Shown: positions 8,123 through 17,286, counted from the stretch's first letter. The stretch: DNA of 64,000 bases from Enterococcus thailandicus (GCF_001886265.1 NZ_JXLE01000006.1:1-64000); one strand, 5' to 3'. A program made the numbers and translations. Notes: generated by a model from the letters alone, not told the origin.

Positions 8123-9162
8123 ATCGAAAAGACGAACATGTTTCATTAGCCAAGGCTTTTCACAATAAGCAAAAAAATGAATTTGACGCTGTTCACCTCA
8201 TTCATAATGCGTTGCCCCAGCTAGCAACAACTGATGTCGACTTATCGACGACTGTTGCTGGCTTTACGTTGACCAGTCCGTTTTATATCAACGCTATCAC
8301 TGGTGGCAGTGAAAAAACAAAAAAAATCAATCGTGACCTTGCAATTGTTGCACGCGAAACTGATTTGATGATCGCAACAGGTTCAGTGAGTGCTGCTTTG
8401 AAAGATTCCAGCTTAGCTGACAGTTATACCGTGATGCGTGAAGAATACCCTGAAGGAAAGATTCTTGCTAATATCGGTGCTGGAACTTCTGTTGAAAAAG
8501 CCCAAGAAGCTATTCAATTGTTCCATGCAGATGCTTTACAAATTCATCTCAACGCCCCACAAGAGTTAGTTATGCCTGAAGGTGACCGTGATTTTTCAAA
8601 CTGGTTGGAATTGATTCAAGAAATCCAACAAACAATTGCTGTACCTTTAATCGTAAAAGAAGTCGGTTTTGGCATGACACGTGAAACAATTGAGCAACTT
8701 GCACAAATTGGCGTCAAAACAATTGATGTCAGTGGACGTGGTGGGACTAGCTTTACTCAGATTGAAAATGCGCGCCGAGAAAAGCGTGAATTAACTTATC
8801 TTGCTGATTGGGGACAATCAACCGTCACCTCATTACTCGAAGCACATGAAGCAAATGCCACTGTTGATATCCTTGCATCTGGTGGTATACGTTCTGCCTA
8901 TGATATTTTCAAAGCTCTTTGCTTAGGGGCTCAAGCCGTTGGTACTTCTGGTACAGTTTTAACACATCTAATGAATCATGGCGTAGAAGAAACGATTTTA
9001 TTGATTAAACAATGGCAAGAAGAACTACGTTTGCTCTATACTTTAGTTGGTGCTAGAACAACAAATGAGTTAAAATATCAATCACTTATTTTTTCTGGTG
9101 CTGTTAAAGATTGGTGTGAAGCCAGAGAAATATCCTTAGTAAAATATGGCAGACGAAACTAA
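8119..9162 (+). CDS. fni: Isopentenyl-diphosphate isomerase, type 2
   Basis: FMN- and NADPH-dependent interconversion of IPP and DMAPP. 347 aa TIM-barrel: NRKDEHVSLA at the start, ITGGS near residue 60, KEVGFGMTRETIE, DVSGRGGTSF and ILASGGIRSAYD for phosphate/FMN contact. Last gene of the mevalonate operon and followed directly by a strong terminator. No HMG-CoA synthase or reductase gene is in this window, so the upper pathway is encoded elsewhere. Confidence 0.97.
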   Translation: MNRKDEHVSLAKAFHNKQKNEFDAVHLIHNALPQLATTDVDLSTTVAGFTLTSPFYINAITGGSEKTKKINRDLAIVARETDLMIATGSVSAALKDSSLADSYTVMREEYPEGKILANIGAGTSVEKAQEAIQLFHADALQIHLNAPQELVMPEGDRDFSNWLELIQEIQQTIAVPLIVKEVGFGMTRETIEQLAQIGVKTIDVSGRGGTSFTQIENARREKRELTYLADWGQSTVTSLLEAHEANATVDILASGGIRSAYDIFKALCLGAQAVGTSGTVLTHLMNHGVEETILLIKQWQEELRLLYTLVGARTTNELKYQSLIFSGAVKDWCEAREISLVKYGRRN

Positions 9163-9173
9163 CTGTTGCTAAA

Positions 9174-9222
9174 AAAAGTGACTGGGACATAATCATTTTG
9201 ATTAATGTCCCAGTCACTTTTT
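9174..9222. terminator. Terminator of mevalonate operon
   Basis: A 17-bp stem with arms 9174-9190 and 9206-9222 and an A/T-rich loop, with T-runs on both strands. It can serve both fni (plus) and kduD (minus), which converge here. Confidence 0.85.
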
Positions 9223-9266
9223 TGTTTATATTGAAGGAAATACTCTTTTATCTCACGACTATTTTC

Positions 9267-10070
9267 CTATGGTTGCTTTCCAATGTATGCCAAAATACCG
9301 CCATCAACATACAGGATGTGTCCATTAACAAAATCTGAAGCACCTGAAGCAAGGAAAATTGCTGGTCCAGCTAAATCACTTGGTTCACCCCAACGCGCAG
9401 CTGGTGTTCTTCCTACGATAAATTGATCGAACGGATGGCGTTCACCATTTTCTTGTTGCTCTCTCAGAGGTGCTGTTTGTGGCGTCGCAATATATCCAGG
9501 GCCAATGCCATTACATTGAATGTTGTATTGTCCATACTCAGAAGCAATGTTCTTTGTTAGCATCTTCAAGCCGCCTTTTGCAGCAGCATAGGCACTAACT
9601 GTTTCACGACCTAACTCACTCATCATCGAACAAATATTGATAATTTTTCCGCCACCCTTTTCAATCATATCTGGGATAACGGCCTTTGCTACGATAAATG
9701 GTGCATTCAAATCAACATCAATGACTTGACGGAAATCAGCAGCACTCATTTCGATCATTGGTGTCCGTTTGATGATTCCGGCATTGTTCACCAAAATATC
9801 TACCGAGCCAACCTCTTCTTTGATTTGCTTAGTCATCGCTTGAACAGCTTCTTCATCCGTCACATCACAAACATATCCTTTTGCTTCAATACCAGCTTCT
9901 TGATAGTGTTTGATTCCTTCATCGACAGATTCTTGCGTCAAATTATTAAAAACGATTGTTGCGCCTGCAGATGCTAATGAACGGGCAATTTCAAAACCAA
10001 TCCCATAAACTGCACCTGTAACAAGTGCAACTTTTCCATCTAATCGAAAATTATCCATTGTAAAATCCAT
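9267..10070 (-). CDS. kduD: SDR oxidoreductase, KduD-type
   Basis: Short-chain dehydrogenase of 267 aa that should convert 2,5-diketo-3-deoxygluconate to 2-keto-3-deoxygluconate (KDG) with NAD(P)H. Motifs: TGAVYGIG cofactor loop (about residues 18-25), NNAG at about 93-96, catalytic Ser and YAAAKGG (Tyr-x3-Lys). The sequence also closely resembles streptococcal gluconate 5-dehydrogenase, so substrate is assigned from the neighbours kduI, kdgK and eda. Last gene of the kdu operon, 22 nt after kduI. AAAGGAG ribosome binding site. Confidence 0.88.
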   Translation of the reverse strand: MDFTMDNFRLDGKVALVTGAVYGIGFEIARSLASAGATIVFNNLTQESVDEGIKHYQEAGIEAKGYVCDVTDEEAVQAMTKQIKEEVGSVDILVNNAGIIKRTPMIEMSAADFRQVIDVDLNAPFIVAKAVIPDMIEKGGGKIINICSMMSELGRETVSAYAAAKGGLKMLTKNIASEYGQYNIQCNGIGPGYIATPQTAPLREQQENGERHPFDQFIVGRTPAARWGEPSDLAGPAIFLASGASDFVNGHILYVDGGILAYIGKQP

Positions 10071-10092
10071 AATGATTCTCCTTTATATTGGT

Positions 10093-10935
10093 TTATTTTA
10101 ATTGATCCATTTGAACCATATCCATGTCCGTATAAGTGATATTTTCGCCACACATTGCCCAAATAAATGAATAATTACTTGTACCAACACCTGAATGGAT
10201 TGACCAACTTGGTGAAATGATTGCTTGTTCATTCGCAACCACTAAATGTTTTGTTTCATCTGGTTTACCCATCATATGGAATACACGCGTGTCTTCATTT
10301 GCATAATCAAAATAAACATAAGCTTCCATTCGACGTTCATGCGTATGACAAGGCATGGTATTCCAAGCACTACCTGGCTCTAAAATTGTATAACCCATTT
10401 GAAGTTGACAACTTTCGCAAACATTTGGGTGAATGTACTGATAAATTTTTCGTTCATTCAAGGTAACACCTTCACCAGTTTCCATTGGCTTGATTTGGTC
10501 GATACTAATTTTTACATTTGGATATTTATGGTGGGCTGGTGCGCTACTCAAATAAAATTTTGCTGGGTTTTCCGCATCTTCTGAAGAAAAAATCACTTCT
10601 TTCGTTTCTTTCCCAATATAGTAGCCATCTTGTTTTTGCATTGGTTCTTTTTGTCCATCAATTTCAATAAAACCTGGACCACCAATATTGATGACACCTA
10701 GTTCACGACGTTCTAAGAAATAGTCAACGCCGAGTTCTTTATCTAATTTGACTTCTAAAGTAGTTGTTGTAGGCGTCACTCCGCCAAAGATCATGCGATC
10801 GTTGTGAGTATAAGTTAAACGAATTTCTCCAGGAACAAATACTTTTTCAACTAAAAATTCAGTTCTTAATTGTTCAGTTGAATAATGACGGATATCTTCC
10901 GGACTATGTGTATAACGTGTTTTCATTTCTTGCAT
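10093..10935 (-). CDS. kduI: 5-keto-4-deoxyuronate isomerase
   Basis: Isomerises 5-keto-4-deoxyuronate, released from unsaturated uronates of pectin or glycosaminoglycans, to 2,5-diketo-3-deoxygluconate. Cupin-fold protein with the zinc-site segment NTMPCHTHERRMEAYVYFD (two His and a Glu). Start chosen at MQEMKTRY (280 aa, usual family length), where GGGAG lies about 8 nt upstream; the longer open frame adds 28 unconserved residues that overlap kdgK. It is third in the minus-strand operon eda-kdgK-kduI-kduD. Confidence 0.95.
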   Translation of the reverse strand: MQEMKTRYTHSPEDIRHYSTEQLRTEFLVEKVFVPGEIRLTYTHNDRMIFGGVTPTTTTLEVKLDKELGVDYFLERRELGVINIGGPGFIEIDGQKEPMQKQDGYYIGKETKEVIFSSEDAENPAKFYLSSAPAHHKYPNVKISIDQIKPMETGEGVTLNERKIYQYIHPNVCESCQLQMGYTILEPGSAWNTMPCHTHERRMEAYVYFDYANEDTRVFHMMGKPDETKHLVVANEQAIISPSWSIHSGVGTSNYSFIWAMCGENITYTDMDMVQMDQLK

Positions 10936-10949
10936 AATAAATACTCTCC

Positions 10950-11960
10950 CTATCGTATAATTTTCCCAGAGCCACAGGTTAAAAATTGTGTGACTTCTTC
11001 TTGACTGAATTGATTGCAATCACCATGAACCGTATGTTTTAACGCGGACGCAGCTGTCGCAAAGTTGATTATTTCCTGCGGCGGCATGTCCGTTAACATA
11101 CCATGTAGTATTCCGCCAGCAAAAGCATCACCACCTCCAACACGATCAACGATCGGTTCGATTTCATGAACTTGTGATTCAAAATAAGTTTCATCCATCC
11201 ATAAGGTTCCCACTAATTGATTTGCGCTAGCTGAATAAACTTTTCTTTTGGTTGAATAGAATGCTTTAATCATAGGAAATTTCTCTTGCATTTTTTGATA
11301 ATAATAAATCAGGGATTCTGTTTCTTCTTCTGGTGCTTTATCTACTCCCAACAAGTAAAGCGCATCCATTTCTCCAGCTGAACAAATGTCTACTAAAGGT
11401 AACAATTGCTTGATTACTCGGCTTGCTTCTGCTTGTGTCCATAGTTTTCCGCGATAATTGATGTCAAAACTAATCAAACAGCCTGATTCTTTCGCAGCTT
11501 CCATCAATTTTTTTGTCATCTGCTGCCATTCGCTAGACAAAGCAGGTGTGATTCCAGAAACATGAAAGATGTCAACGCCTTCAAATAAATTTTCTAATGA
11601 CCATTCGATTTCCGTCATTGTCGCAAAGCTGGAACCTGCTCGATCATAGATTACTGAGGCCGCTCGTTCTCCAACCCCAGCCTCCATGTAATATGTCCCT
11701 AATCGCTTACCACCGCGTAACAAGTAATTAGTTGACACCCCATAACTTTGAAGATGTTTCTGAACTGCATCGCCTAATGCATGAGTCGGAACTTTACTAG
11801 CAAAAATAGTTTCATGTCCATAGTTTGCTAATGAAATAGCGACATTAGCTTCACCGCCACCATAATCAGCTCTGAACTGCTCACTTTTAATGATACGCGT
11901 TCCTTGAGTTGTAGATAACCGCAACATGATTTCTCCAAGAGTTACCACTTTTCCCATCAT
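10950..11960 (-). CDS. kdgK: 2-keto-3-deoxygluconate kinase, PfkB family
   Basis: Phosphorylates KDG to KDPG with ATP, feeding eda. 336 aa, PfkB/ribokinase fold: substrate segment DYGGGEANVAISLA (about residues 32-45) and the C-terminal nucleotide/anion-hole signature DRVGGGDAFAGGILHG with the catalytic Asp. Its ATG is 3 nt after the eda stop, so translation is coupled. Whether KDG or another 2-keto sugar acid is the best substrate is inferred from operon context. Confidence 0.9.
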   Translation of the reverse strand: MMGKVVTLGEIMLRLSTTQGTRIIKSEQFRADYGGGEANVAISLANYGHETIFASKVPTHALGDAVQKHLQSYGVSTNYLLRGGKRLGTYYMEAGVGERAASVIYDRAGSSFATMTEIEWSLENLFEGVDIFHVSGITPALSSEWQQMTKKLMEAAKESGCLISFDINYRGKLWTQAEASRVIKQLLPLVDICSAGEMDALYLLGVDKAPEEETESLIYYYQKMQEKFPMIKAFYSTKRKVYSASANQLVGTLWMDETYFESQVHEIEPIVDRVGGGDAFAGGILHGMLTDMPPQEIINFATAASALKHTVHGDCNQFSQEEVTQFLTCGSGKIIR

Positions 11961-11963
11961 GAA

Positions 11964-12608
11964 TTACCCCGCGATTTCTTTCATTTTCGCCGCGTACTGC
12001 TTAGCTACTTCTGTCACTTTCTCAAAATCACCTGTAGCAGCCGGCGCAAGTAAATTACCACCCACACCAACAGTTACCACACCTGCATCAAACCAATCCT
12101 GCATATTTTCCAAGCTTACACCACCAGTTGGCATAATGTTGACTTGTGGCATAGGTGCTTTGAATGCGGAAACAATACTTGGACCAAATGCACTGCCAGG
12201 AAATAATTTCACAATATCAACCCCACTCTTCAGTGCTGTTTTGATTTCATCAATCGTCATACAACCTGGTAAATAAGGTACTTGGTACAAATTACATAGC
12301 TCTGCTGTTTCTTTATCAAAACATGGGCTCACAATATATTCTGCACCAGCTAAAATTGCTAAACGAGCAGTAACCGCATCTAACACTGTTCCAGCACCAA
12401 TGACAATCTCTTCTCGTTCTTGATAAGTTGCTAAAAGTTCTTTGATTACTTGGTCAGCTTGTGGCACGGTAAACGTAAGTTCGATGCCCGTTAAGCCACC
12501 TTTGATAATTGCATGACAAGCATTCAGTGCTTCTTCACTCGTTTTTCCACGAACTACAGCAATCACACCAGCATTTTTCAATCGAGATAAAATTTCAATT
12601 TTTTTCAT
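11964..12608 (-). CDS. eda: KDPG/KHG aldolase
   Basis: Cleaves 2-keto-3-deoxy-6-phosphogluconate to pyruvate and glyceraldehyde-3-phosphate. 214 aa TIM-barrel; VIAVVRGKTSEEA at the start, GLTGIELTF with the catalytic Glu, GAGTVL, and the Schiff-base lysine in VKLFPGS. Start set at the ATG at 12608 because AGGTGGGG lies just upstream; a GTG three codons earlier overlaps that site. First gene of the operon, downstream of a cre-containing promoter. Confidence 0.95.
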   Translation of the reverse strand: MKKIEILSRLKNAGVIAVVRGKTSEEALNACHAIIKGGLTGIELTFTVPQADQVIKELLATYQEREEIVIGAGTVLDAVTARLAILAGAEYIVSPCFDKETAELCNLYQVPYLPGCMTIDEIKTALKSGVDIVKLFPGSAFGPSIVSAFKAPMPQVNIMPTGGVSLENMQDWFDAGVVTVGVGGNLLAPAATGDFEKVTEVAKQYAAKMKEIAG

Positions 12609-12670
12609 TTTCCCCACCTCTTATTTCCTATTTAGAAATTAAGTTTTATAATTTGGAAATCTATACTCGT

Positions 12671-12709
12671 ATTATAAAGGAGAAAAGAAAAAATGCAAAC
12701 GCTTTTTCA
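12671..12709 (-). promoter_or_regulatory. Promoter and cre site of the eda-kdgK-kduI-kduD operon
   Basis: Minus-strand -35 TTTGCA (12699-12694), 17 nt, -10 TATAAT (12676-12671). A catabolite response element read on the plus strand, TGCAAACGCTTTTT (12694-12707), matches the CcpA consensus TGNAARCGNWWWCA at 12 of 14 positions and covers the -35 box, predicting repression when glucose is present. Confidence 0.75.
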
Positions 12710-13468
12710 TTTTTTTGTTAATGTTTCTTCTATTTTTTGTTTCGTTTGCTTTACTGCTGCAACAATTTGATTTTTAATTTCGCCTGTTAAACGATATTTA
12801 GGCATACTGATACTAAATGCACCAATGATTTCATTATTTTTGACAATAGCTGCACCGATACAAAAAATATCTTGTTCCATTTCTTCATCATCGTAAGCAA
12901 TTTTGGACTGCTGTACTTTTTCAATCTCGCTTTTTAAACGCAGTGGATTAGTAATCGTGTATTCAGTAAATGGAACTAGCGGATGTTTCGTTAAGTATGT
13001 ATCATATTGGTTCTCATCAAACTCAGCTAATACAGCTTTTCCCATAGCAGAACTATAGAGTGGTCTAGTCACACCGATTTTGGACGACATTCGGATCGTT
13101 TGGTTTTTCGCTTCTAGTTTATTGACATATAAAATTTCTTCATTATTTAAAATTCCTAGATGAATGGTTTCATCAATCGTGTCTTGGAGTTGTTCAAGAT
13201 ACGGACGCGTTGCTTCCACTAAATCTTGTTCCTCAATACTTTTGTTCGCATAACGGATAAATTTACTACCTAAACGATAATTTTTGTCCGAGTTTTTATT
13301 TGTATATCCTATTAAAGTTAATGTATCTAAAATTTTTAAAGCAGTTGAAGCAGTCATTCCCGTGCCTTTAGCAATTGCTTGTAATGAAGAATCTGGCGCT
13401 TCTGCTAAGTAATCTAAAATAGTTGATGCCTTAATCAAAACAGTTCCGTAAGGTTTTTTATTTTCCAT
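12707..13468 (-). CDS. IclR-family transcriptional regulator (KdgR-like)
   Basis: Likely repressor of the downstream kdu operon. 253 aa: winged-helix at residues about 10-75 (LQAIAKGTGMTASTALKIL) and the IclR effector domain from about 80 (GVTRPLYSSAMGKAVLAEF), which in KdgR homologues senses KDG. Start set at the ATG at 13468, 8 nt after GGGAG; the GTG three codons earlier is within the ribosome binding region. Its stop codon touches the cre site of the operon it probably controls. Confidence 0.85.
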   Translation of the reverse strand: MENKKPYGTVLIKASTILDYLAEAPDSSLQAIAKGTGMTASTALKILDTLTLIGYTNKNSDKNYRLGSKFIRYANKSIEEQDLVEATRPYLEQLQDTIDETIHLGILNNEEILYVNKLEAKNQTIRMSSKIGVTRPLYSSAMGKAVLAEFDENQYDTYLTKHPLVPFTEYTITNPLRLKSEIEKVQQSKIAYDDEEMEQDIFCIGAAIVKNNEIIGAFSISMPKYRLTGEIKNQIVAAVKQTKQKIEETLTKK

Positions 13469-13537
13469 ATTGCACACTCCCGTTTCTTTATAGGAAAATT
13501 ATAACGGAAAACTTTTGATTTTAATAGTACGACTGAT

Positions 13538-13717
13538 TCAAACTTCAAATACAGGAGTTAGTTCTTGTGCCACAGGCGAATCCTCGTCATTGGTTTCCAT
13601 AAAAGGAGCCATATACGTCCACCATTTTTGGTTAATCGGCGTTCGAGCAAAGTCTTCCTATAATTTTTCATCTGCGATTTCTAATTGAGAAAAAATATCT
13701 AAAATTGCTCTTATGTT
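13538..13717 (-). pseudogene. L-rhamnose mutarotase fragment (decayed)
   Basis: A minus-strand reading frame ending at the TGA at 13540-13538 encodes the C-terminal third of an L-rhamnose mutarotase: LDIFSQLEIADEKL, an amber stop, then EDFARTPINQKWWTYMAPF and SPVAQELTPVFEV. The WWxYMxPFM motif and the V-F ending are typical of RhaM. The N-terminal two thirds are missing and a TAG interrupts what remains, so this is a remnant. No other rhamnose gene is nearby. Confidence 0.8.
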
Positions 13718-13856
13718 TTAAATTTTTACATATCCTAATAATTTATAGCTAAGTGATCCTTGAAATGTTTCTCTCTTTTTTGTTAGACAAGGATTTTTTC
13801 AAAGTAATTCTAAAGGTACATATTGGAACACATATTTTTATCTTTACATAAAAAAA

Positions 13857-13885
13857 TTGTCTGAATGAGAGAATCATCCAGACAA
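13857..13885 (-). terminator. Terminator downstream of adhE or of the decayed gene's unit
   Basis: Stem TTGTCTGAATGA/TCATCCAGACAA with one mismatch, followed on the minus strand by T7. It lies about 110 nt beyond the adhE stop. Confidence 0.65.
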
Positions 13886-13910
13886 ACTTATATGAATCAA
13901 TATGATTTTA

Positions 13911-13952
13911 AATCCCCCACACAAATTTGAGCGGAAATTTGTGTGGGGGATT
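13911..13952. terminator. Long hairpin after adhE
   Basis: Perfect 18-bp stem beginning AATCCCCCACACAAA around a 6-base loop. It is 46 nt beyond the adhE stop. The T-run is short, so it may act as an mRNA 3'-end stabiliser as well as a terminator. Confidence 0.65.
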
Positions 13953-13997
13953 CATGTAGCGAACAGCTGCCAGCCGTACGCTAACTAGTGGTAATTA

Positions 13998-16595
13998 TTA
14001 AGCTTTGTAAGCATCAATAATGATTTGTTTTAATTCACTAATTAATGGTTCTTTTGGATTAGCAGTTGTACATTGGTCTTCGTAAGCTAATTCAGCCATA
14101 CGATCAACTGTTGTATCAAGTGTTTCTTGTGTCACACCTTGTGCTTTCAAGTTCATATCGATACCTACGTTTTGACCTAATTCATAAACAGCTTTTGCTA
14201 ATGCATCTACTAATTCAGCAGTTGTTTCGCCTTTTAGACCTAAGAATTTAGCAATATCTGCATAATCTGTATCTGCACGGAAGTAGTCATATTTAGGGAA
14301 CATTGCGTGTTTTTGTGGATCTTTCGCATTGTAACGAATAATGTGTGGTAACAAGATTGCATTTGTACGTCCATGAGGAATACCATATTCTCCACCAATT
14401 TTGTGGGCGATTGAATGACAAATTCCTAGGAACGCATTTGCAAACGCCATACCAGCCATCGTTGACGCATTATGCATTTTTTCACGTGATTCCATATCAG
14501 GTGTTTTTACTGATTTTTCTAAATAATCAAAGACTAACTTGATTGCTTGCAAACTTAAACCACGAGTGTAATCAGATGCCATGACAGATACATATGATTC
14601 AATTGCGTGAGTCAAGACATCCATACCAGTATCTGCAGTTACAGAGGCAGGAACTGACATAACAAATTGTGGATCAACAATTGCAACATCTGGTGTTAAT
14701 GCATAGTCTGCTAATGGGTACTTAACATGTGTGTCGCTATCAGTGATAACTGCAAATGGCGTTACTTCTGAACCTGTTCCTGAAGTTGTTGGAATACATA
14801 CAAATTGAGTTTTTTCAGGTTTTGCAATTTTGTACGTACGTTTACGAATATCCAAGAATTTTTGTTTTGCTCCAAAGAAAGAAGTATCTGGGTGTTCATA
14901 GAACATCCACATTCCTTTGGCAGCATCCATTGCAGATCCACCACCTAATGCGATTACTGTATCAGGTTTAAAATCAGCCATTAGTTTTGTTCCAGCGTAA
15001 ACAGTATCTGTTGAAGGGTTTGGCTCAACATCAGAGAAAACTTCAATTTTTACGTCGTTTTTACGGCGAGCAAGTACTTCACGAACTGTATCACAGTAAC
15101 CAAATTGGACCATTCCTGGGTCACAAACGATCATGACACGTTCAACATTTTCCATTTTTTCTAAGTAAAGTAATGAATTCTTTTCAAAGAAGATTTTTGG
15201 TGGTAATTTGAACCATTGCATGTTATTTCTCCGTTTCGCTACAGTTTTGACGTTGATTAAGTTGACAGCAGATACATTACGAGAAACAGAATTTTTACCA
15301 TAAGAACCACAACCTAAAGTTAATGAAGGAATCATTTCATTGTAGATATTACCAATTCCGCCTTCAGCTGATGGTGTGTTAACTAGAATACGACAAGCTT
15401 TCATTCGTAAACCAAATTTCACGTGTAAATCTTCATTTTCTGAATGAATAACAGCTGTATGTCCTAGTCCACCAAGATTTAACATACCTTCACATAATTC
15501 AAATGCATGGTCTGTATTGTTTGCTTTAACCATTGCTAAAACTGGTGATAATTTTTCACGTGAAAGTGGGTAATCAGCACCTACACCTTCTAATTCAGCA
15601 ATTAACATTTTTGTTCCTTCTGGTACTTTGATACCTGCTAATTTAGCAATTTCCATTGCTGAATGTCCAACGATTGCTGGGTTAACAGCATACTTACCTT
15701 CATTCATCACTGCATCTTCTAATTTTGCTAGTTCGCTTGGTTTTACGAAGTACACTTGATGCGCTTGGAATTCTGCTTTTACAGCTGCATAAATTTCTTT
15801 ATCAACAATTACTGCTTGTTCAGACGCACAAATCATTCCGTTATCAAATGTTTTTGATACGATCAAATCGTTCACTGCACGTTTTACTTTTGCTGTTTTT
15901 TCAATGTATGCTGGCACGTTACCTGGTCCAACTCCTAAAGCTGGTTTCCCAGTTGAATAAGCAGATTTAACCATTCCTGCTCCACCTGTTGCTAAAACAA
16001 TTGCAATTCCAGGATGGTTCATCAACATTGAAGTTGCATCAATTGATGGATGCTCGATCCATTGGATACAGTTTTCTGGTGCACCAGCTGCGATTGCCGC
16101 ATCACGAACAACACGTGCTGCTTCTGCAGAAGATTTTTGTGCACTTGGATGGAAAGCAAACACGATTGGATTTCTTGTTTTCAATGCAATCATTGATTTG
16201 AAAATCGTTGTTGAAGTTGGGTTAGTCGTTGGTGTTACACCACAAACAACTCCGACTGGTTCAGCAATTTCGATTAATCCTTTTTGAACGTCCTCATTAA
16301 TTACACCAACTGTTTTATCATGTTTAATGTTATTCCAAATATACTCTGAAGCATACATATTTTTAATTGCTTTATCTTCATAAATACCACGACCAGTTTC
16401 TTCAACTGCCATTTTTGCTAGAGGCATATGTTGATCTAAGGCAGCCATTGCCATTTCATGTACGATATGGTCCACTTTCGCTTGATCAAAGTCTTCCATT
16501 TCCTTTAGGGCTACATTTGCTTTTGTTGCAAGATCATCGATCATTGCTTGCACGTCGATCGTTTTTACTTGTTCTTTTTCCAATGTCTTAGCCAT
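13998..16595 (-). CDS. adhE: Bifunctional acetaldehyde-CoA/alcohol dehydrogenase
   Basis: Converts acetyl-CoA to acetaldehyde and then ethanol, reoxidising two NADH; forms large helical assemblies (spirosomes). 865 aa: N-terminal aldehyde dehydrogenase (about 1-440) with the catalytic Cys in FDNGMICASEQAV, linker, then Fe-dependent alcohol dehydrogenase (about 450-865) with GGGSAMDAAKG and metal-ligand His in FLGICHSIAHKIGG. Start at MAKTLEKE: AGGAGG lies 6 nt before it, so the 8 upstream residues of the open frame are excluded. Promoter is flanked by two Rex-like operators. Confidence 0.97.
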   Translation of the reverse strand: MAKTLEKEQVKTIDVQAMIDDLATKANVALKEMEDFDQAKVDHIVHEMAMAALDQHMPLAKMAVEETGRGIYEDKAIKNMYASEYIWNNIKHDKTVGVINEDVQKGLIEIAEPVGVVCGVTPTTNPTSTTIFKSMIALKTRNPIVFAFHPSAQKSSAEAARVVRDAAIAAGAPENCIQWIEHPSIDATSMLMNHPGIAIVLATGGAGMVKSAYSTGKPALGVGPGNVPAYIEKTAKVKRAVNDLIVSKTFDNGMICASEQAVIVDKEIYAAVKAEFQAHQVYFVKPSELAKLEDAVMNEGKYAVNPAIVGHSAMEIAKLAGIKVPEGTKMLIAELEGVGADYPLSREKLSPVLAMVKANNTDHAFELCEGMLNLGGLGHTAVIHSENEDLHVKFGLRMKACRILVNTPSAEGGIGNIYNEMIPSLTLGCGSYGKNSVSRNVSAVNLINVKTVAKRRNNMQWFKLPPKIFFEKNSLLYLEKMENVERVMIVCDPGMVQFGYCDTVREVLARRKNDVKIEVFSDVEPNPSTDTVYAGTKLMADFKPDTVIALGGGSAMDAAKGMWMFYEHPDTSFFGAKQKFLDIRKRTYKIAKPEKTQFVCIPTTSGTGSEVTPFAVITDSDTHVKYPLADYALTPDVAIVDPQFVMSVPASVTADTGMDVLTHAIESYVSVMASDYTRGLSLQAIKLVFDYLEKSVKTPDMESREKMHNASTMAGMAFANAFLGICHSIAHKIGGEYGIPHGRTNAILLPHIIRYNAKDPQKHAMFPKYDYFRADTDYADIAKFLGLKGETTAELVDALAKAVYELGQNVGIDMNLKAQGVTQETLDTTVDRMAELAYEDQCTTANPKEPLISELKQIIIDAYKA

Positions 16596-16625
16596 TGTCT
16601 TCCTCCTAGTGGGTATCACATTTGT

Positions 16626-16701
16626 TTGTTAATTATTTCACATATGTATCATACAATAATTTATTTTAGTTGTAAATAGTTTTTTGTGATTTTTTTCACA
16701 G
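16626..16701 (-). promoter_or_regulatory. adhE promoter with two Rex-like operators
   Basis: Minus-strand -35 TTTACA (16676-16671), 17 nt, -10 TATGAT (16653-16648). Two sites resembling the Rex box TTGTGAANNNNTTCACAA lie at 16626-16642 (TGTGAAATAATTAACAA, over the transcription start) and 16684-16701 (TTGTGATTTTTTTCACAG read on the plus strand, just upstream of -35). Rex releases DNA when NADH is high, which would switch on ethanol formation. The rest of the 313-nt gap, 16702-16846, shows only AT-rich sequence. Confidence 0.7.
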
Positions 16702-16846
16702 TTTTAAAATCAAAGATAAACCTTGATATTATAAAGTTATTTAGCTATAAGCATTTTTTGAACTATCTAAGAAAAAAATATTTTTTATTTATCAATCACG
16801 TTCACTATTGAACTTATTTTCTCGCTTTTGATTTTCAAATAAAAAA

Positions 16847-16878
16847 AGAGACACAACTAATTAATTAGTTGTGTCTCT
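16847..16878 (-). terminator. Terminator of tgt-yajC
   Basis: Perfect 14-bp stem AGAGACACAACTAA/TTAGTTGTGTCTCT followed by T7 on the minus strand, 30 nt after the yajC stop. Confidence 0.85.
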
Positions 16879-16908
16879 TCAGATGAAAAATAATCATAGA
16901 ATCTATGC

Positions 16909-17286
16909 TTATTTCTCGTCTTTGTTTTCTTCAGAAACTTCTTCTGTTACTTCTTCAGTGATTGTTTCTTCTTTTGTTTCAACTGGTTCTTCGATAGTTG
17001 TCACTGTAGCATCGTTTTCTACAGTCACTCCTGGTTTAACCGTTTTGATTGACGCACGGTCAAACTCTAAGAAGATACCTTCACAGTCTAAAACGACTGT
17101 GCGTTTGTCTTCATCGATTTCTGAAATTACGCCATGCAAGCCACCAATTGTAACAACTGCATCGCCTGGTTTCATACTATCTAACAAGTTTTGACGTTCT
17201 TGTTGTTGTTTCTTTTGTGTACGTGACATAAAGTACCACATTGCTAACAACGCAACGAACATCACAATCATTGGTAATGATCCCAT
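16909..17286 (-). CDS. yajC: Preprotein translocase subunit YajC
   Basis: Accessory membrane subunit of the SecDF-YajC complex. 125 aa from MGSLPMIV: one N-terminal membrane helix (about residues 3-20), the SRTQKKQQQE cytoplasmic start, and the LLDSMKPGDAVVTIGGLHG core. The C-terminal 40 residues are an acidic, Glu/Thr-rich tail longer than in many homologues. Start chosen because GAGGTGA sits 6 nt upstream; the longer frame adds 12 unsupported residues. Downstream of tgt, the usual order. Confidence 0.93.
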   Translation of the reverse strand: MGSLPMIVMFVALLAMWYFMSRTQKKQQQERQNLLDSMKPGDAVVTIGGLHGVISEIDEDKRTVVLDCEGIFLEFDRASIKTVKPGVTVENDATVTTIEEPVETKEETITEEVTEEVSEENKDEK

